Shown here piece by piece: positions 34,707 through 44,182 of a stretch of DNA of 64,000 bases (positions are counted from its first letter, which is position 1; every line of letters begins with the position of its first letter). The stretch spans positions 1 through 64,000 of the forward strand of contig DATFRO010000021.1 of assembly GCA_035263105.1 (NCBI GenBank), in the 5' to 3' direction. Both the position numbers and the translations under genes were made by a program. The notes under the pieces are model-generated. The model saw only the letters and a program-made list of their open reading frames with translations, was not told the DNA's origin and did no database searches. The DNA is from DATBVX01 sp035263105. Its GTDB lineage: Bacteria; Pseudomonadota; Gammaproteobacteria; Steroidobacterales; Steroidobacteraceae.

Positions 34707-36554
34707 GTGAAAGAGAAACACCAGGTCCTGGAGCGGGCCGCGCACCCGCTCGCCGGACGCACGCTGAGCGGCGCGGAAATCATCATCCAGATCCTGGCCG
34801 ACGAAGGCGTGGACGCCATCTTCGGCTACTCGGGCGGCGCCATCCTGCCGACGTACGACGCGGTGTTCCTCTACAACCAGGAGCATCCGGGGCGTGCGAG
34901 CGGCGGCGTGCCGCTGATCGTGCCCGCGAACGAGCAGGGCGCGGGCTTCATGGCCGCGGGCTACGCGCGTGCGAGCGGCAAGGTCGGAGTGTGCCTCGTC
35001 ACTTCCGGCCCCGGCGCCACCAACACCGTGACGCCGGTGCGCGATTCGATGGCGGACTCGGTGCCGATGGTCGTGATCTGCGGCCAGGTGCCGACGCACG
35101 CGATCGGCACGGATGCGTTCCAGGAAGCGCCGGTGCCGAGCCTCATGAGCGCTGTCGCCAAGCACGTTTTCCTCATCACCGACCCGACGCGGCTCGAAGC
35201 GACGGTGCGCACCGCGTTCGAGATCGCGCGCACCGGACGACCCGGGCCGGTGGTGCTCGATGTGCCCAAGGACGTGCAGAACTGGAAGGGCGTGTTCAAA
35301 GGCTCGGGACGCCTGCCGGTGACGGGATATCGGCAGCGCATGAATCGCCTCACGCAGAACTGCCTGTCCGAACAATCCTGCGCGGAGCTCTTCGGCATGC
35401 TCGCCGACGCGAAGCGGCCGCTGATCTACGCGGGCGGCGGCGTCATCAACGGCGGCGCGGCGTACGCGATGCGCGAGTTCGCCACCACGTTCGGCATTCC
35501 GGTGGTGACGACGCTCATGGGCATCGGCTCCTTCGACACCACGCATCCGCTCGCGATGCGCATGCTCGGCATGCATGGCACCGCGTTCGCCAACTACGCG
35601 GTCGACGATTGCGACTTCCTGCTGGCGCTCGGCTCGCGCTTCGATGATCGCGTCGCCGGCGTGCCCGACAAGTTCGCGAAGAGCGCGAAGCGCATCGCGC
35701 ACATCGACATCGACGCCTCCGAGATCAACAAGGTGAAGCGCGTCGCCTGGAGCCACGTGGGACTCCTCGCGGATGCACTGGTCGCGTTGCTGGAATACGG
35801 CGAGCGCAACGCCTTCAAGGGCAAGTACGCGCGCTGGCACGAGTACCTCGACGGGCTCAGGACACGCCACGCGATGAATTACGATCGCGCGAGCGCGCTG
35901 ATTCAGCCCTACTACGTGATCGAGGAGATCAATCGCCTCACCAAAGGCGAGGCGATCATCTCGACCGGCGTCGGCCAGCACCAGATGTGGTCGGCGCAGT
36001 ACTTCGACTTCCGCCATCCGCGCCTCTGGCTCACCTCGGGCAGCATGGGCACCATGGGCTTCGGGCTGCCGGCGGCGATCGGTGCGCAGGTCGCGCAGCG
36101 CGACCGGCTCGTGATCGACATCGACGGCGATGCCAGCATCCGCATGAACATCGGCGAGCTCGAAACGGTGACGACCTACGATCTGCCGGTGAAGGTCGTG
36201 GTGCTCAACAACTTCGGCGACGGCATGGTGAAGCAGTGGCAGAAGCTTTTTTTCAAGGGACGGTTGAGTGCCAGCGACAAGTCGCTGCACACGAAGGACT
36301 TCGTGAAGGCGGCGCAGGCGGATGGCTTCCGCTTCGCGAAACGACTCGATCGCAAGGATGATGTGCCGAAAGTGATCGATGAGTTCGTGAACTTTGCGGG
36401 CCCGGCGTTTCTCGAAGTGATGATCGATCCGGACGCGGGCGTGTACCCGATGGTCGGCCCCGGACAGAGCTACGAGGAGATGATCACCGGCGATCACATC
36501 GCGTCGCGACACAAGACCGACATCAAGGAACCGGGCGAATCGGAGATGTTCTGA
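34707..36554 (+). CDS. ilvB: Acetolactate synthase catalytic (large) subunit
   Basis: A 615-residue TPP enzyme that makes acetolactate for valine, leucine and isoleucine. N-terminal PYR domain with the catalytic Glu in ANEQGAGFMAAGYARAS, a central FAD-binding domain, and C-terminal PP domain with DIDGDASIRMNIGELET (the usual GDGS is GDAS). It starts with GTG 34707. A weak -35 TTGCCC with TAGTCT 16 bp on lies upstream. Its partner ilvH is divergent. Length is about 30-40 residues over the usual size, mainly at the N- and C-termini. Confidence 0.95.
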   Translation: MKEKHQVLERAAHPLAGRTLSGAEIIIQILADEGVDAIFGYSGGAILPTYDAVFLYNQEHPGRASGGVPLIVPANEQGAGFMAAGYARASGKVGVCLVTSGPGATNTVTPVRDSMADSVPMVVICGQVPTHAIGTDAFQEAPVPSLMSAVAKHVFLITDPTRLEATVRTAFEIARTGRPGPVVLDVPKDVQNWKGVFKGSGRLPVTGYRQRMNRLTQNCLSEQSCAELFGMLADAKRPLIYAGGGVINGGAAYAMREFATTFGIPVVTTLMGIGSFDTTHPLAMRMLGMHGTAFANYAVDDCDFLLALGSRFDDRVAGVPDKFAKSAKRIAHIDIDASEINKVKRVAWSHVGLLADALVALLEYGERNAFKGKYARWHEYLDGLRTRHAMNYDRASALIQPYYVIEEINRLTKGEAIISTGVGQHQMWSAQYFDFRHPRLWLTSGSMGTMGFGLPAAIGAQVAQRDRLVIDIDGDASIRMNIGELETVTTYDLPVKVVVLNNFGDGMVKQWQKLFFKGRLSASDKSLHTKDFVKAAQADGFRFAKRLDRKDDVPKVIDEFVNFAGPAFLEVMIDPDAGVYPMVGPGQSYEEMITGDHIASRHKTDIKEPGESEMF

Positions 36555-36555
36555 A

Positions 36556-36975
36556 ATGAAATACCTGCACACGATGGTGCGCGTCACCGACCTCGATCAG
36601 TCGCTCGACTTCTACTGCAGGAAGCTGGGACTGCAGGAGCTCAGGCGCATGGAGAACGAGAAAGGCCGCTTCACGCTGGTGTTCCTCGCCGCGCCGGGCG
36701 ATGAAGACGCGCAGATCGAGCTCACCTACAACTGGGATCCGCAGCCGTATCCCGGCGGTCGCAACTTCGGTCACGTCGCGTACGCCGTGGACGACATCTA
36801 CGCGCTGTGCCAGCGCCTCATGGACCACGGCGTGACGATCAACCGTCCGCCGCGCGACGGCCACATGGCTTTCGTTCGCTCACCGGACGGCATCTCGATC
36901 GAACTGCTGCAAAAGGGCGCCTCGCTCGCGCCACAAGAGCCCTGGGCATCGATGAAGAACACGGGCAACTGGTAG
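36556..36975 (+). CDS. gloA: Glyoxalase I (lactoylglutathione lyase)
   Basis: A 139-residue VOC enzyme converting the methylglyoxal-glutathione adduct to S-lactoylglutathione. Metal ligands appear in order: H5 (KYLHTM), Glu in IELTYNWD, His in GHVAYAVDD, Glu in ISIELLQ. The start is one base after the ilvB stop, so it is translationally coupled. Pairing with ilvB is odd but glutathione supply (gshA) is encoded in the same window. Confidence 0.9.
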   Translation: MKYLHTMVRVTDLDQSLDFYCRKLGLQELRRMENEKGRFTLVFLAAPGDEDAQIELTYNWDPQPYPGGRNFGHVAYAVDDIYALCQRLMDHGVTINRPPRDGHMAFVRSPDGISIELLQKGASLAPQEPWASMKNTGNW

Positions 36976-37029
36976 AGCGGCGCCCGAGCGCCACGCCAGA
37001 ATCCTGAGCGCCGCACGCCGCTGATTCGC

Positions 37030-38262
37030 ATGTCTTCGGCGGCGGGCAACCTCACCTCACACAGCCGCTCGCGGTGGCTCAACCGCACGGTCGTCGGCGT
37101 CGGTCTCGCCTCGCTGTTCAGCGACTGGTCGCACGAAATCGCGACCACCGTGATGCCCGCGTTCCTCGCAACGCTCGGCGTGGCCGCCGCGTGGCTGGGG
37201 CTGATCGAAGGCGTGTCGGACGGCGTCTCGAGCTTCGCGAAACTCGCGTCGGGCTACTACACCGATCGGCTGCAACGGCGCAAACCGATTGCCGTCGCGG
37301 GTTACGTCGTCACCGCGCTCGGCACGGCCGCTTTCGGCCTCGCCACCGCGGCGTGGCACGTGCTCATCGCGCGCGCGACGGCGTGGCTCGGGCGCGGTGT
37401 GCGTACGCCGGTGCGCAAGGCGCTGCTTGCGGGAGCGGTCACGCCGCAGACGTACGGTCGCGCCTTCGGCTTCGAACGCATGATGGACACCGTTGGTGCG
37501 ATCGTCGGGCCACTCACGGCGCTCTTCCTGCTGCAGTTCCTGCATGACGATTACCCGACGCTGTTCGCGCTGACGTTGGTCCCCGGCCTGCTCGCCGCAG
37601 CCGTGATGGCCTTCGTGGTGCACGAGCGCAACCGCACGGCTGTCTCGCACGTGAGCTTCGGCGACAGCCTGCGCGCACTGCCACACCCGTTCCGCCGCTT
37701 CCTGGCGGCGGTCACGCTCTTCGGGATGGGCGACTTCTCGCACACGCTCCTCATCCTGCTCGCGATCCAGAAACTCACGCCGCAGTGGGGCGCCGCGGCC
37801 GCCGCGAGCATCGGCGCGGGTCTGTATGTGCTGCACAACGTCGTGTACGCCGGCTTTTCGATGGTGGCCGGCGTGCTCGCCGACCGGCTGCACAAGGGAC
37901 GAGTCCTTGCGTCCGGCTACGCGCTCGCCGCCGTCATGGCGCTCGCCATCATGCTGCTGCCCATGAATCTCTGGACGCTGGCCGTCATCTTCACTGTCGC
38001 AGGCAGCTACGTCGCCATCGAGGAGACGCTGGAAGACTCGTGCTGCGCGGCGCTGGTCACGGATGCTCAGCACGGCATGGCGTTCGGCACGCTCGCGACG
38101 TTGAACGGACTCGGCGACGTGGTGTCGAGTATCGTCGTGGGGTTGCTGTGGACCCGCTTTGGAACCTCGGTTGCGTTCGCCTACAGCGCGGTGTTGTTCC
38201 TCATCGGGAGCGCGATGATCCTGCGCGTCATGCCGGCGCGCGCGCGAGGCCGCAAGGAGTGA
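37030..38262 (+). CDS. MFS transporter
   Basis: A 410-residue protein with 12 predicted membrane segments. MFS signs include the loop after helix 2 (GYYTDRLQRRKP, residues ~76-87) and the conserved Arg/Pro segment RGVRTPVRKALL (~122-133) of the inner-membrane drug/metabolite exporter subfamily. Substrate unknown. It precedes the cupin gene by 4 bp, so the two may be co-transcribed. Confidence 0.9.
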   Translation: MSSAAGNLTSHSRSRWLNRTVVGVGLASLFSDWSHEIATTVMPAFLATLGVAAAWLGLIEGVSDGVSSFAKLASGYYTDRLQRRKPIAVAGYVVTALGTAAFGLATAAWHVLIARATAWLGRGVRTPVRKALLAGAVTPQTYGRAFGFERMMDTVGAIVGPLTALFLLQFLHDDYPTLFALTLVPGLLAAAVMAFVVHERNRTAVSHVSFGDSLRALPHPFRRFLAAVTLFGMGDFSHTLLILLAIQKLTPQWGAAAAASIGAGLYVLHNVVYAGFSMVAGVLADRLHKGRVLASGYALAAVMALAIMLLPMNLWTLAVIFTVAGSYVAIEETLEDSCCAALVTDAQHGMAFGTLATLNGLGDVVSSIVVGLLWTRFGTSVAFAYSAVLFLIGSAMILRVMPARARGRKE

Positions 38263-38266
38263 GGCG

Positions 38267-38752
38267 ATGTCGGACGAAAGACCCAATCTCAGCCTGCTGC
38301 GCGCGAGCGATATCGCGCAGCACTCGCAGACGTTTTCACATCCGTGGAATCCACGATCGGAGATCTCGGGCGCGATGCTCGGGCGCATGACGGGCTTGAA
38401 GCGCACCGGCGTCAACTTTGCACGCATCGCTCCGGGCAAGGAATCCTTCGTCTACCACTCACACGCTTCGGAAGAAGAGTGGATCTACATCCTCTCGGGC
38501 CACGCGACCGCGCGCATCGATGGACAGGAGTACCCGGTCGGCCCGGGCGACTTCATGGGCTTTCCGACGCCGTCCGTGGCGCATCACCTCGTCAACACCG
38601 GGAAGGAAGATCTCATCTACCTGATGGGTGGCGAGTCGCGCGAGATGGAGGTCTCGGACTTTCCGGACCTCGGGCGGCGCATGGTGAGGCGCGGCGCGCA
38701 GATCGAGGTCTACGACATCAAGGACGGCAAGCCGCTCGCCCCGGGCGGCTAG
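38267..38752 (+). CDS. Cupin-domain protein
   Basis: A 161-residue single cupin. Motif 1 is FVYHSHASEEEWIYILSG with two His and a Glu for metal; motif 2 is GDFMGFPTPSVAHHLVNTG with a His. Probably a small metal-binding sugar- or metabolite-handling protein, or a regulator subunit. AAGGAG precedes the ATG. Substrate unknown. Confidence 0.88.
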   Translation: MSDERPNLSLLRASDIAQHSQTFSHPWNPRSEISGAMLGRMTGLKRTGVNFARIAPGKESFVYHSHASEEEWIYILSGHATARIDGQEYPVGPGDFMGFPTPSVAHHLVNTGKEDLIYLMGGESREMEVSDFPDLGRRMVRRGAQIEVYDIKDGKPLAPGG

Positions 38753-38765
38753 CACAACAGCGAAA

Positions 38766-38785
38766 ATCGACGACGAGACGTCGAT
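38766..38785. terminator. Bidirectional hairpin between convergent genes
   Basis: Perfect 7-bp arms ATCGACG/CGTCGAT with a 6-nt loop between the cupin and YbjQ stops. Confidence 0.45.
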
Positions 38786-38791
38786 GGCCGG

Positions 38792-39112
38792 TCAGTCGAC
38801 GACGACCGCGGTCCCGCTCGCGCTCACCATCAGCATGCTGCCGCCGGCGCCGATCGTCTCGTAGTCGAGATCGATGCCGACCACCGCGTTCGCGCCGAGG
38901 CGCGCGCCTTCCTCCGCAATTTCCTTCAAGGCCATGTCGCGCGCGTCCTTGAGCACTTTCTCGTAGGACGCCGAGCGCCCGCCGACGATGTCGCGGATGC
39001 TGGCAAAGAGGTCGCGGAAAACATTCGCGCCGAGAATCGCTTCGCCGGTGACGACACCCTTGTATTCGTGGATGCGGTGACCTTCGACCGACGGTGTCGT
39101 GGACAGCAGCAT
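38792..39112 (-). CDS. YbjQ/UPF0145 family protein
   Basis: A 106-residue protein matching YbjQ (heavy-metal-binding domain family): TTPSVEGHRIHEYKGVVTGEAILGANVFRDLFASIRDIVGGRS and the ARLGANAVVGIDLDYE block. Forms pentamers in solved structures; the role is not known. No metal-resistance genes are close. Confidence 0.93.
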   Translation of the reverse strand: MLLSTTPSVEGHRIHEYKGVVTGEAILGANVFRDLFASIRDIVGGRSASYEKVLKDARDMALKEIAEEGARLGANAVVGIDLDYETIGAGGSMLMVSASGTAVVVD

Positions 39113-39250
39113 GTGTCAGAGCCCTCGCGTGCAAACCCGGAACGAGAGCGTGCGGGGCGCGACCAGCGCGGTCAAGACTTGCGGGTCGAGGCAGGCTGTA
39201 GGACTCGCGAGGGCCGGGCTTGCGACCGGCGGCCCGGCCCGCAGGAAGCT
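39113..39250. other. Intergenic region with hairpin
   Basis: 138 bp between two minus-strand genes. It holds a hairpin (39211-39240); nothing else was found. Confidence 0.5.
39211..39240 (-). terminator. Hairpin after the epimerase-like gene
   Basis: Perfect 9-bp arms GGGCCGGGC/GCCCGGCCC with a 12-nt loop, 10 bp past the stop at 39251; no U-tract. Confidence 0.45.
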
Positions 39251-40348
39251 TCAGGACTTGCGCTGGCTCTCGTGCCAGGCGGTCAGGAGTTCCCGCTCGC
39301 GCTCGGCGGTAATGCCCGCCTTGAGCTTCGCCTGCTGCTCGGCGGGCCGCGAAAGGTGCCAGGCCAGCGTGTCGCGCACGGTGACATCGAGCGGCCGGAT
39401 CTTCATGCCCGCGTCCAGCGCCTTCTTCGCACTCGTGAGCGCGAAGCCGGCGTTTTCGCCGACCGCGTGCGACCAGATCGGCAAGTCGCCGTCCACCACC
39501 TTGTGCGCCTCGAGGAACTCGGCGGGAACCCACGTGACCTTCACGTCGGATTTCGCCGCCTTGACGGAGTCGGTCAGCAGCGCGCCCATTGTGAACGTGT
39601 GCGGTGCCGACACGAGGTTGAAGGTGCCGAGCACGCGCTGCTCCATGCAGAGCAGCGTGAAGTCGGCGAGATCGCGCACGTCGATCACCTGGATCTCGTC
39701 CTGCGGCGTGTTCGGCGCGAGCACTTCGCCGCCGCGCGCGACGCGCGCCGGCCAGTAAGTGAACCGATCGCTGTTGTCGTCAGGACCGACGATGTAGCCC
39801 GGCCGCAGCACCGTCACGCGGCCCGGCATGGCGCGCTCCGCCGCCTGTTCGCACAGCACCTTGAGCGGACCGTAGGTGTTCTCGTCGACCTTCTCGACGG
39901 TTTCGTCCTGGAGTTTGCCGACGGGCGAGGTCTCATCGTTCGCGATCGAGAAGCTCGCGTACGCCGAGATGCTCGACACGTACACGTAGTGCTGCACGGA
40001 ATCCTTGAGCAAGCCCGCCGCGAGATCGACGATGCGCGGCACGAACGCGGACGTGTCGAGCACCGCATCCCACTTGCGGCCCTTGAGCGCATCGAGCTGG
40101 CCGTTGCGATCGCCGTGCAGGATCTCGACATTCTTCACGCGATCGACGTTGGTCTTGCCGCGGTTGAAGAGTGTCACCTCGTGGCCATGCGCCTGCGCGA
40201 CCTCGACCACGTGCGGCCCGATGAAGCGTGTGCCGCCGAGAATCAGGACTTTGAGCTTGCGCGATTCGGTCGCGGGCGCGCTCGAAGCGGGCAGTGTGGC
40301 CAGCAGCGACAGCGCCGCGCCGGCATTGAGGAATTCGCGCCGATCCAT
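39251..40348 (-). CDS. Exported NAD-dependent epimerase/dehydratase-like protein
   Basis: A 365-residue extended SDR. N-terminal MDRREFLNAGAALSLLATLPASSAPA resembles a Tat signal with RR, so the protein may be exported folded with its cofactor. The Rossmann motif LILGGTRFIGPHVV begins at ~residue 34; the active site is YVYVSSISAYA. SDRs of this kind act on nucleotide sugars or nucleosides. It sits 10 bp after the S9 peptidase gene in the same direction, so co-transcription is likely. Confidence 0.85.
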   Translation of the reverse strand: MDRREFLNAGAALSLLATLPASSAPATESRKLKVLILGGTRFIGPHVVEVAQAHGHEVTLFNRGKTNVDRVKNVEILHGDRNGQLDALKGRKWDAVLDTSAFVPRIVDLAAGLLKDSVQHYVYVSSISAYASFSIANDETSPVGKLQDETVEKVDENTYGPLKVLCEQAAERAMPGRVTVLRPGYIVGPDDNSDRFTYWPARVARGGEVLAPNTPQDEIQVIDVRDLADFTLLCMEQRVLGTFNLVSAPHTFTMGALLTDSVKAAKSDVKVTWVPAEFLEAHKVVDGDLPIWSHAVGENAGFALTSAKKALDAGMKIRPLDVTVRDTLAWHLSRPAEQQAKLKAGITAERERELLTAWHESQRKS

Positions 40349-40358
40349 GACTCCCCTC

Positions 40359-42386
40359 CTAGTTCCCGATGTACTTCTGCAGCCACTCCTGCTTGGTCTG
40401 GTACCAGAAGAGCGAATTCTGCGGATGCAGCACCCAGTGATTCTCGTCCGGGAAATACACGAGTTTGCTCGGCACGCCGCGCGTCTGCAGGATGTTGAAC
40501 AGCTCGAAGCCGTGATCCACCGGCACGCGCCGATCGAGCTGCCCGTGGAAGATCAGCGTCGGCGTGTTGAAGTTCGCGGCCGAGGTGTGCGGTGAGTAGC
40601 GAGCGAATTCCTCGGGCTTCTCCCAGTAGTCGAAGAAGCGGCGCTTCTCGGCGGCGTAATCGGCCGCGTACTGCGTGAAGTTGTCGAATACCGCCGCGTG
40701 CGCCACCAGCGTCTTGAACGGATGCGGCCGGCCGAGAATCGTCGTGGCGAGAAAGCCGCCGAAGCTCCCGCCGCCCGCCGCCATGCGGTTCGTGTCGACG
40801 TAGGGTTTCGACATCAGGTAGTCGGCCGCCTTGATCGTGTCCTCGTACGGCATCGTGATCTGGTCGGGGTTGATCGAGTCGGCGAATGCCTGGCCGAAGC
40901 CGCTCGAGCCGTGGAAGTTGTGCCAGGTCGTGATGTAGCCCCAGCCGGCGAACACTTCCGCGTTCCAGCGCCATTGCGTGCCGTCGGTCACGCCGTTGTG
41001 CGGCCCGCCGTGCAACAGCATGTACACGGGGTACTTCTTCGCGGGATCGAAGTCGGGCGGGTAGATCACCCACATCTGGATGTCATCGCCGCGCGCGCCC
41101 TTGTAGGTGACGCTTTCCACCTTGCCCATGCGAATGCCGGCGAGCGCGCCGTCATTGAAAGTCGACAGCTTGGTGACCGCACCACTCTTCGCGTTGACGC
41201 TGACGACCGTCGGCGGCTCGGTGAAGCTCTGGCGGATCGCGATCAGCGTCGCGCCGCGCTGCGCCGGCGCCGAGAAACTCGACGTCGTGGTGATGGCCTT
41301 CGGTGCCTCGGCCTTGAGCTCGAAACGATACAGGCGCCGCGTGCCTGCATCGTCGATCGAGCCGATGAGCGAGCGCGAATCGGGCGCCCACTCGAGTTGA
41401 TCCGCGGACCGGTCCCACTGCTCGGTGAGATTGCGAGTCTCACCGCTGCGCCGGTCGAACAGCATCAGGCGCTGCTTGTCGGCGTAGAACCCCTTGATCT
41501 TCTGGCGCTCGAAGGCGATGTAGCGGCCATCGCCGCTGTACTGCGGCTCGGTGTCGTCGGCCGCGTTGTCGGTGGTGAGATTGCGCGCCTCGCCGCCCGT
41601 GGCCGGCACGATGAACACGTCCGCGTTCGAGTCGATGCCGCTGCGATCGGTGTCGGCAACGAACGCGACTTCCTTGCCGTCCGGTGAGATGTCGAAGCTG
41701 CGCGTGCTGGTTTCCAGCACCGACAGGTGAAAGCCCGTGCCGAGGGTGATCGGCTGCGGTTCGCCGCCCTCGAGCGCGATCGAGTACACGTGCGGCTCGC
41801 GGTCCTCGATGAAATGATCCCAGTAGCTGAAGGGCGCCTTGTCCCACACCCGCGCCGTCATCTTGGATTCGGCGCGTTCCTTCACGCGCTGCTCCTGCTC
41901 GCCCCAGCTCTTGAGGTCCGTCCACACCGCGCTGATGAAGGCGATGTGCTTCGAATCCGCAAACCACTTCGGCGAGGAAACCCCTGTGGGCACGCGCGTG
42001 ACGCGCCGCGCTTCACCGCCGTCGAGCGGGATGACGTAGAGCTGGCTGTCCTTGTCTTCGCCGCGCTTGGAGATGAACGCGATCCACTTGCCGTCGGGAC
42101 TGAAGTGCGGGTCGGTGTCCGAGGCGTCATCGCTGGTCAACTGGCGCGCCGCGCCGCCCGCCGTCGGGATCAGCCACAGGTCGCTGAAACCCTTGTTCTT
42201 GCCGACGTCGTAACGCGTCACGGATGCGACCGCGAGCTTGCCGTCCGGCGAGAGGTCCGGATCACCCACGCGCAGAAGCTGCCACATGGTCTCGGCGGTG
42301 AGCACGGCATTGGCGGCGGGCTCGGCCTGCGCGAGGCCGCAGGCGAACAACAGGCAGCAACACAAGCGCGTCAACGAAATTCGCAT
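40359..42386 (-). CDS. S9 family prolyl-oligopeptidase-like peptidase
   Basis: A 675-residue exported serine peptidase. Signal peptide at 1-21 (ends LAQA). Residues ~40-400 form a beta-propeller of WD/TolB-like repeats (DLSPDGK, HFSPDGKWIAF, DISPDGKEVAF, ...), and the C-terminal third is an alpha/beta hydrolase with the nucleophile in GGGSFGGF (~Ser538), Asp in HGQLDRRVP and His in DENHW. Cuts short peptides, often at Pro or dipeptide ends. The start was set at ATG 42386 before the signal peptide. Confidence 0.94.
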   Translation of the reverse strand: MRISLTRLCCCLLFACGLAQAEPAANAVLTAETMWQLLRVGDPDLSPDGKLAVASVTRYDVGKNKGFSDLWLIPTAGGAARQLTSDDASDTDPHFSPDGKWIAFISKRGEDKDSQLYVIPLDGGEARRVTRVPTGVSSPKWFADSKHIAFISAVWTDLKSWGEQEQRVKERAESKMTARVWDKAPFSYWDHFIEDREPHVYSIALEGGEPQPITLGTGFHLSVLETSTRSFDISPDGKEVAFVADTDRSGIDSNADVFIVPATGGEARNLTTDNAADDTEPQYSGDGRYIAFERQKIKGFYADKQRLMLFDRRSGETRNLTEQWDRSADQLEWAPDSRSLIGSIDDAGTRRLYRFELKAEAPKAITTTSSFSAPAQRGATLIAIRQSFTEPPTVVSVNAKSGAVTKLSTFNDGALAGIRMGKVESVTYKGARGDDIQMWVIYPPDFDPAKKYPVYMLLHGGPHNGVTDGTQWRWNAEVFAGWGYITTWHNFHGSSGFGQAFADSINPDQITMPYEDTIKAADYLMSKPYVDTNRMAAGGGSFGGFLATTILGRPHPFKTLVAHAAVFDNFTQYAADYAAEKRRFFDYWEKPEEFARYSPHTSAANFNTPTLIFHGQLDRRVPVDHGFELFNILQTRGVPSKLVYFPDENHWVLHPQNSLFWYQTKQEWLQKYIGN

Positions 42387-42571
42387 CGGGCCTCTCCTGA
42401 AGATGGGCGCGCCGCGGCGATTGGCTGTTGGATTGGGCTCGCGGCGCAATGGGCGCGCATTCTGCCGCGCCGCCGCGGCCTTGCGCAATCCGCAGGTCGA
42501 AACGCTGCAGCGGCGCAACAGGACGCTCGAACGCAGGGTCGAGCGCCCGGCGCTTCAGGGGCGAAAGTGTT

Positions 42572-42961
42572 TCAGGCGAGGGCGTGACGGCGCTGGCGCC
42601 GCTCGCGCTGCAGGCGACGATCGGCAATCAGCGGGACGTGATCGCGTTGCCCGCGATCCTGGCGGCGGCGGCCCGGCCGCGAGCGGCGGTCCGCGTAGTG
42701 AACGTAGTAGCAGGTGCAGGTTTCGGCAGTGCAGCCGGGCACCGGGAGGGGCGGGGCGTGCTTCACCAGGAACCGTCGCCCGCGTACGGCCTCGCAACCC
42801 GCACAACACGCGTTATCGCCCCAGGGTTCGACGGCGACACTGTGAAAGCGCTGCTGCCTGCGAGCGGACCGGGTCGGGCGAGGCGGTGTGAGTACGAACC
42901 AGAGAGCTGCGACAGCGAGGCTGATTGTTATTGTTATTGCGCCTATCAGCATGGCACTCAT
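42572..42961 (-). CDS. Hypothetical membrane-anchored Cys-rich protein
   Basis: A 129-residue protein with one N-terminal membrane helix (MLIGAITITISLAVAALWFV), then a cytosolic or periplasmic part with seven Cys: ACCAGCEAVRGRRFL and PGCTAETCTCYYVHYADRRSRPGRRR. Similar small proteins (Cys pairs, an RGRRFL segment and a C-x-C-x-Y-x-H-x-D-R-R ending) occur in proteobacteria and are un-named. The pattern could bind metal. Located upstream of the S9 gene on the same strand with a 185-bp gap. Confidence 0.7.
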   Translation of the reverse strand: MSAMLIGAITITISLAVAALWFVLTPPRPTRSARRQQRFHSVAVEPWGDNACCAGCEAVRGRRFLVKHAPPLPVPGCTAETCTCYYVHYADRRSRPGRRRQDRGQRDHVPLIADRRLQRERRQRRHALA

Positions 42962-43083
42962 CGTATGAGCGCGGGGCCATCGGCGTCCACCGCTGTTTTG
43001 ACAGAACGCGGGCGGCGCGGCACGCGCCGGCGGCAGAATCTGGAGTCCGTGAACCAGCGCACGCGCAGCGCGCGCGGCCCCGG

Positions 43084-44067
43084 TCAGGTCTTCACCAATG
43101 ATTTACCAAAGCTGCCGCCGCCCGCGACCTTGCACAGCTGCGCCGGCACGTTGGGCAGGCCGTCGACCACGTCTTCGTGGTAGCGGATGTGTCCTTCGGC
43201 GAACCAGGCGATCGCATCCTTGAGGAAGCCGTCGCGCCGGTGCTCGTGGTCCGGCACGACGAGCGGCAACACCCTGGCGCGTGCGCCCACCAGCGACTGG
43301 AGGTTGCGGGCGGGCGTGCCTTCCCCGTAGCGGGTCGGCGGCGCGCCCAGCACGATGCGCCCGTTCGGCGCCAGGTGCCCGCCGGACATGACCGCGTTCA
43401 GCACTTCGCCGTCGACGGTGTCGAAGTACACATCGACACCCTTCGGCGCCACCTGCCGCAGGCGTTGCTCGAGCGGTTCGGCGCGATGATTGATGCACGA
43501 ATTGAAGTGCGCTTCCTTCACGCACCACGCGCTCTCTTCGCGAGTGCCGGCGATGCCGATGACCTTGCAGGCCTTGATGCGTGCGATCTGGCCCGCCATG
43601 GACCCGAGCGTGCCGGCGGCGCCGGACACGAGCACCGTTTCACCCTGCCGGATCTGCGCCACGTCGAGGAGCCCGCAGTAGGCCGCCAGTCCCGGCATGC
43701 CCATCACGCCGAGCGCGGTGGAGAGCGGTGCGCTGCCGGTCTTTGCGCGATGCACGTGCATGCCGTCGGAGACCGAGTAGTGCTGCATCCCGGCTTCCAG
43801 GACGACGACATCGCCGGCATTGAACACTTCGTTGCGCGAGTCGATGACTTCGCAGATCGCGCGCGCCGGCATCACATGCGCCGGCCGGAAGGTCGAGTGG
43901 TCGCTGGCGTGCAGGCGATCGACGGCCGAGTCGAGTGACAACCACTTCGCGCGGCAGAGGATTTCACCCTTGCCGGGTGTTGGCGCCTCGGTCTCGATCA
44001 GCTCGAAATCGGCGGGCTCGGGTGCGCCTTTCAGCGCCCTGCGGATCCGGACCTGCAGGTTTTTCAT
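43084..44067 (-). CDS. NADP-dependent oxidoreductase, CurA/LTB4DH-like
   Basis: A 327-residue zinc-free MDR enzyme. Start region with RALKGAPEPADFELIE, the Gly-rich Rossmann motif VSGAAGTLGSMAGQIARIKACKVIGIAGT (~145-173), FDTVDGEVLNAVM. It resembles CurA (curcumin reductase) and leukotriene/prostaglandin reductases, which reduce alpha,beta-unsaturated carbonyls with NADPH. Physiological substrate unknown. Confidence 0.9.
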   Translation of the reverse strand: MKNLQVRIRRALKGAPEPADFELIETEAPTPGKGEILCRAKWLSLDSAVDRLHASDHSTFRPAHVMPARAICEVIDSRNEVFNAGDVVVLEAGMQHYSVSDGMHVHRAKTGSAPLSTALGVMGMPGLAAYCGLLDVAQIRQGETVLVSGAAGTLGSMAGQIARIKACKVIGIAGTREESAWCVKEAHFNSCINHRAEPLEQRLRQVAPKGVDVYFDTVDGEVLNAVMSGGHLAPNGRIVLGAPPTRYGEGTPARNLQSLVGARARVLPLVVPDHEHRRDGFLKDAIAWFAEGHIRYHEDVVDGLPNVPAQLCKVAGGGSFGKSLVKT

Positions 44068-44121
44068 CGCACCTCAGGCTACCGCCCGAGGCGCGAAAGG
44101 TGAAGTGTGCTCGCGTCGCCA

Positions 44122-44168
44122 CCCGCCGGACCGGCCCGTCAGTCCCGGAATCGGGGCCGGCCGGCGGG
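44122..44168 (-). terminator. Long GC-rich hairpin after the EF-hand gene
   Basis: A 15-bp stem (44122-44137 with 44154-44168) with one bulged base and a 16-nt loop, between the EF-hand stop and the oxidoreductase start; no U-tract. Confidence 0.5.
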
Positions 44169-44182
44169 CAGCTTCTTTGGTA

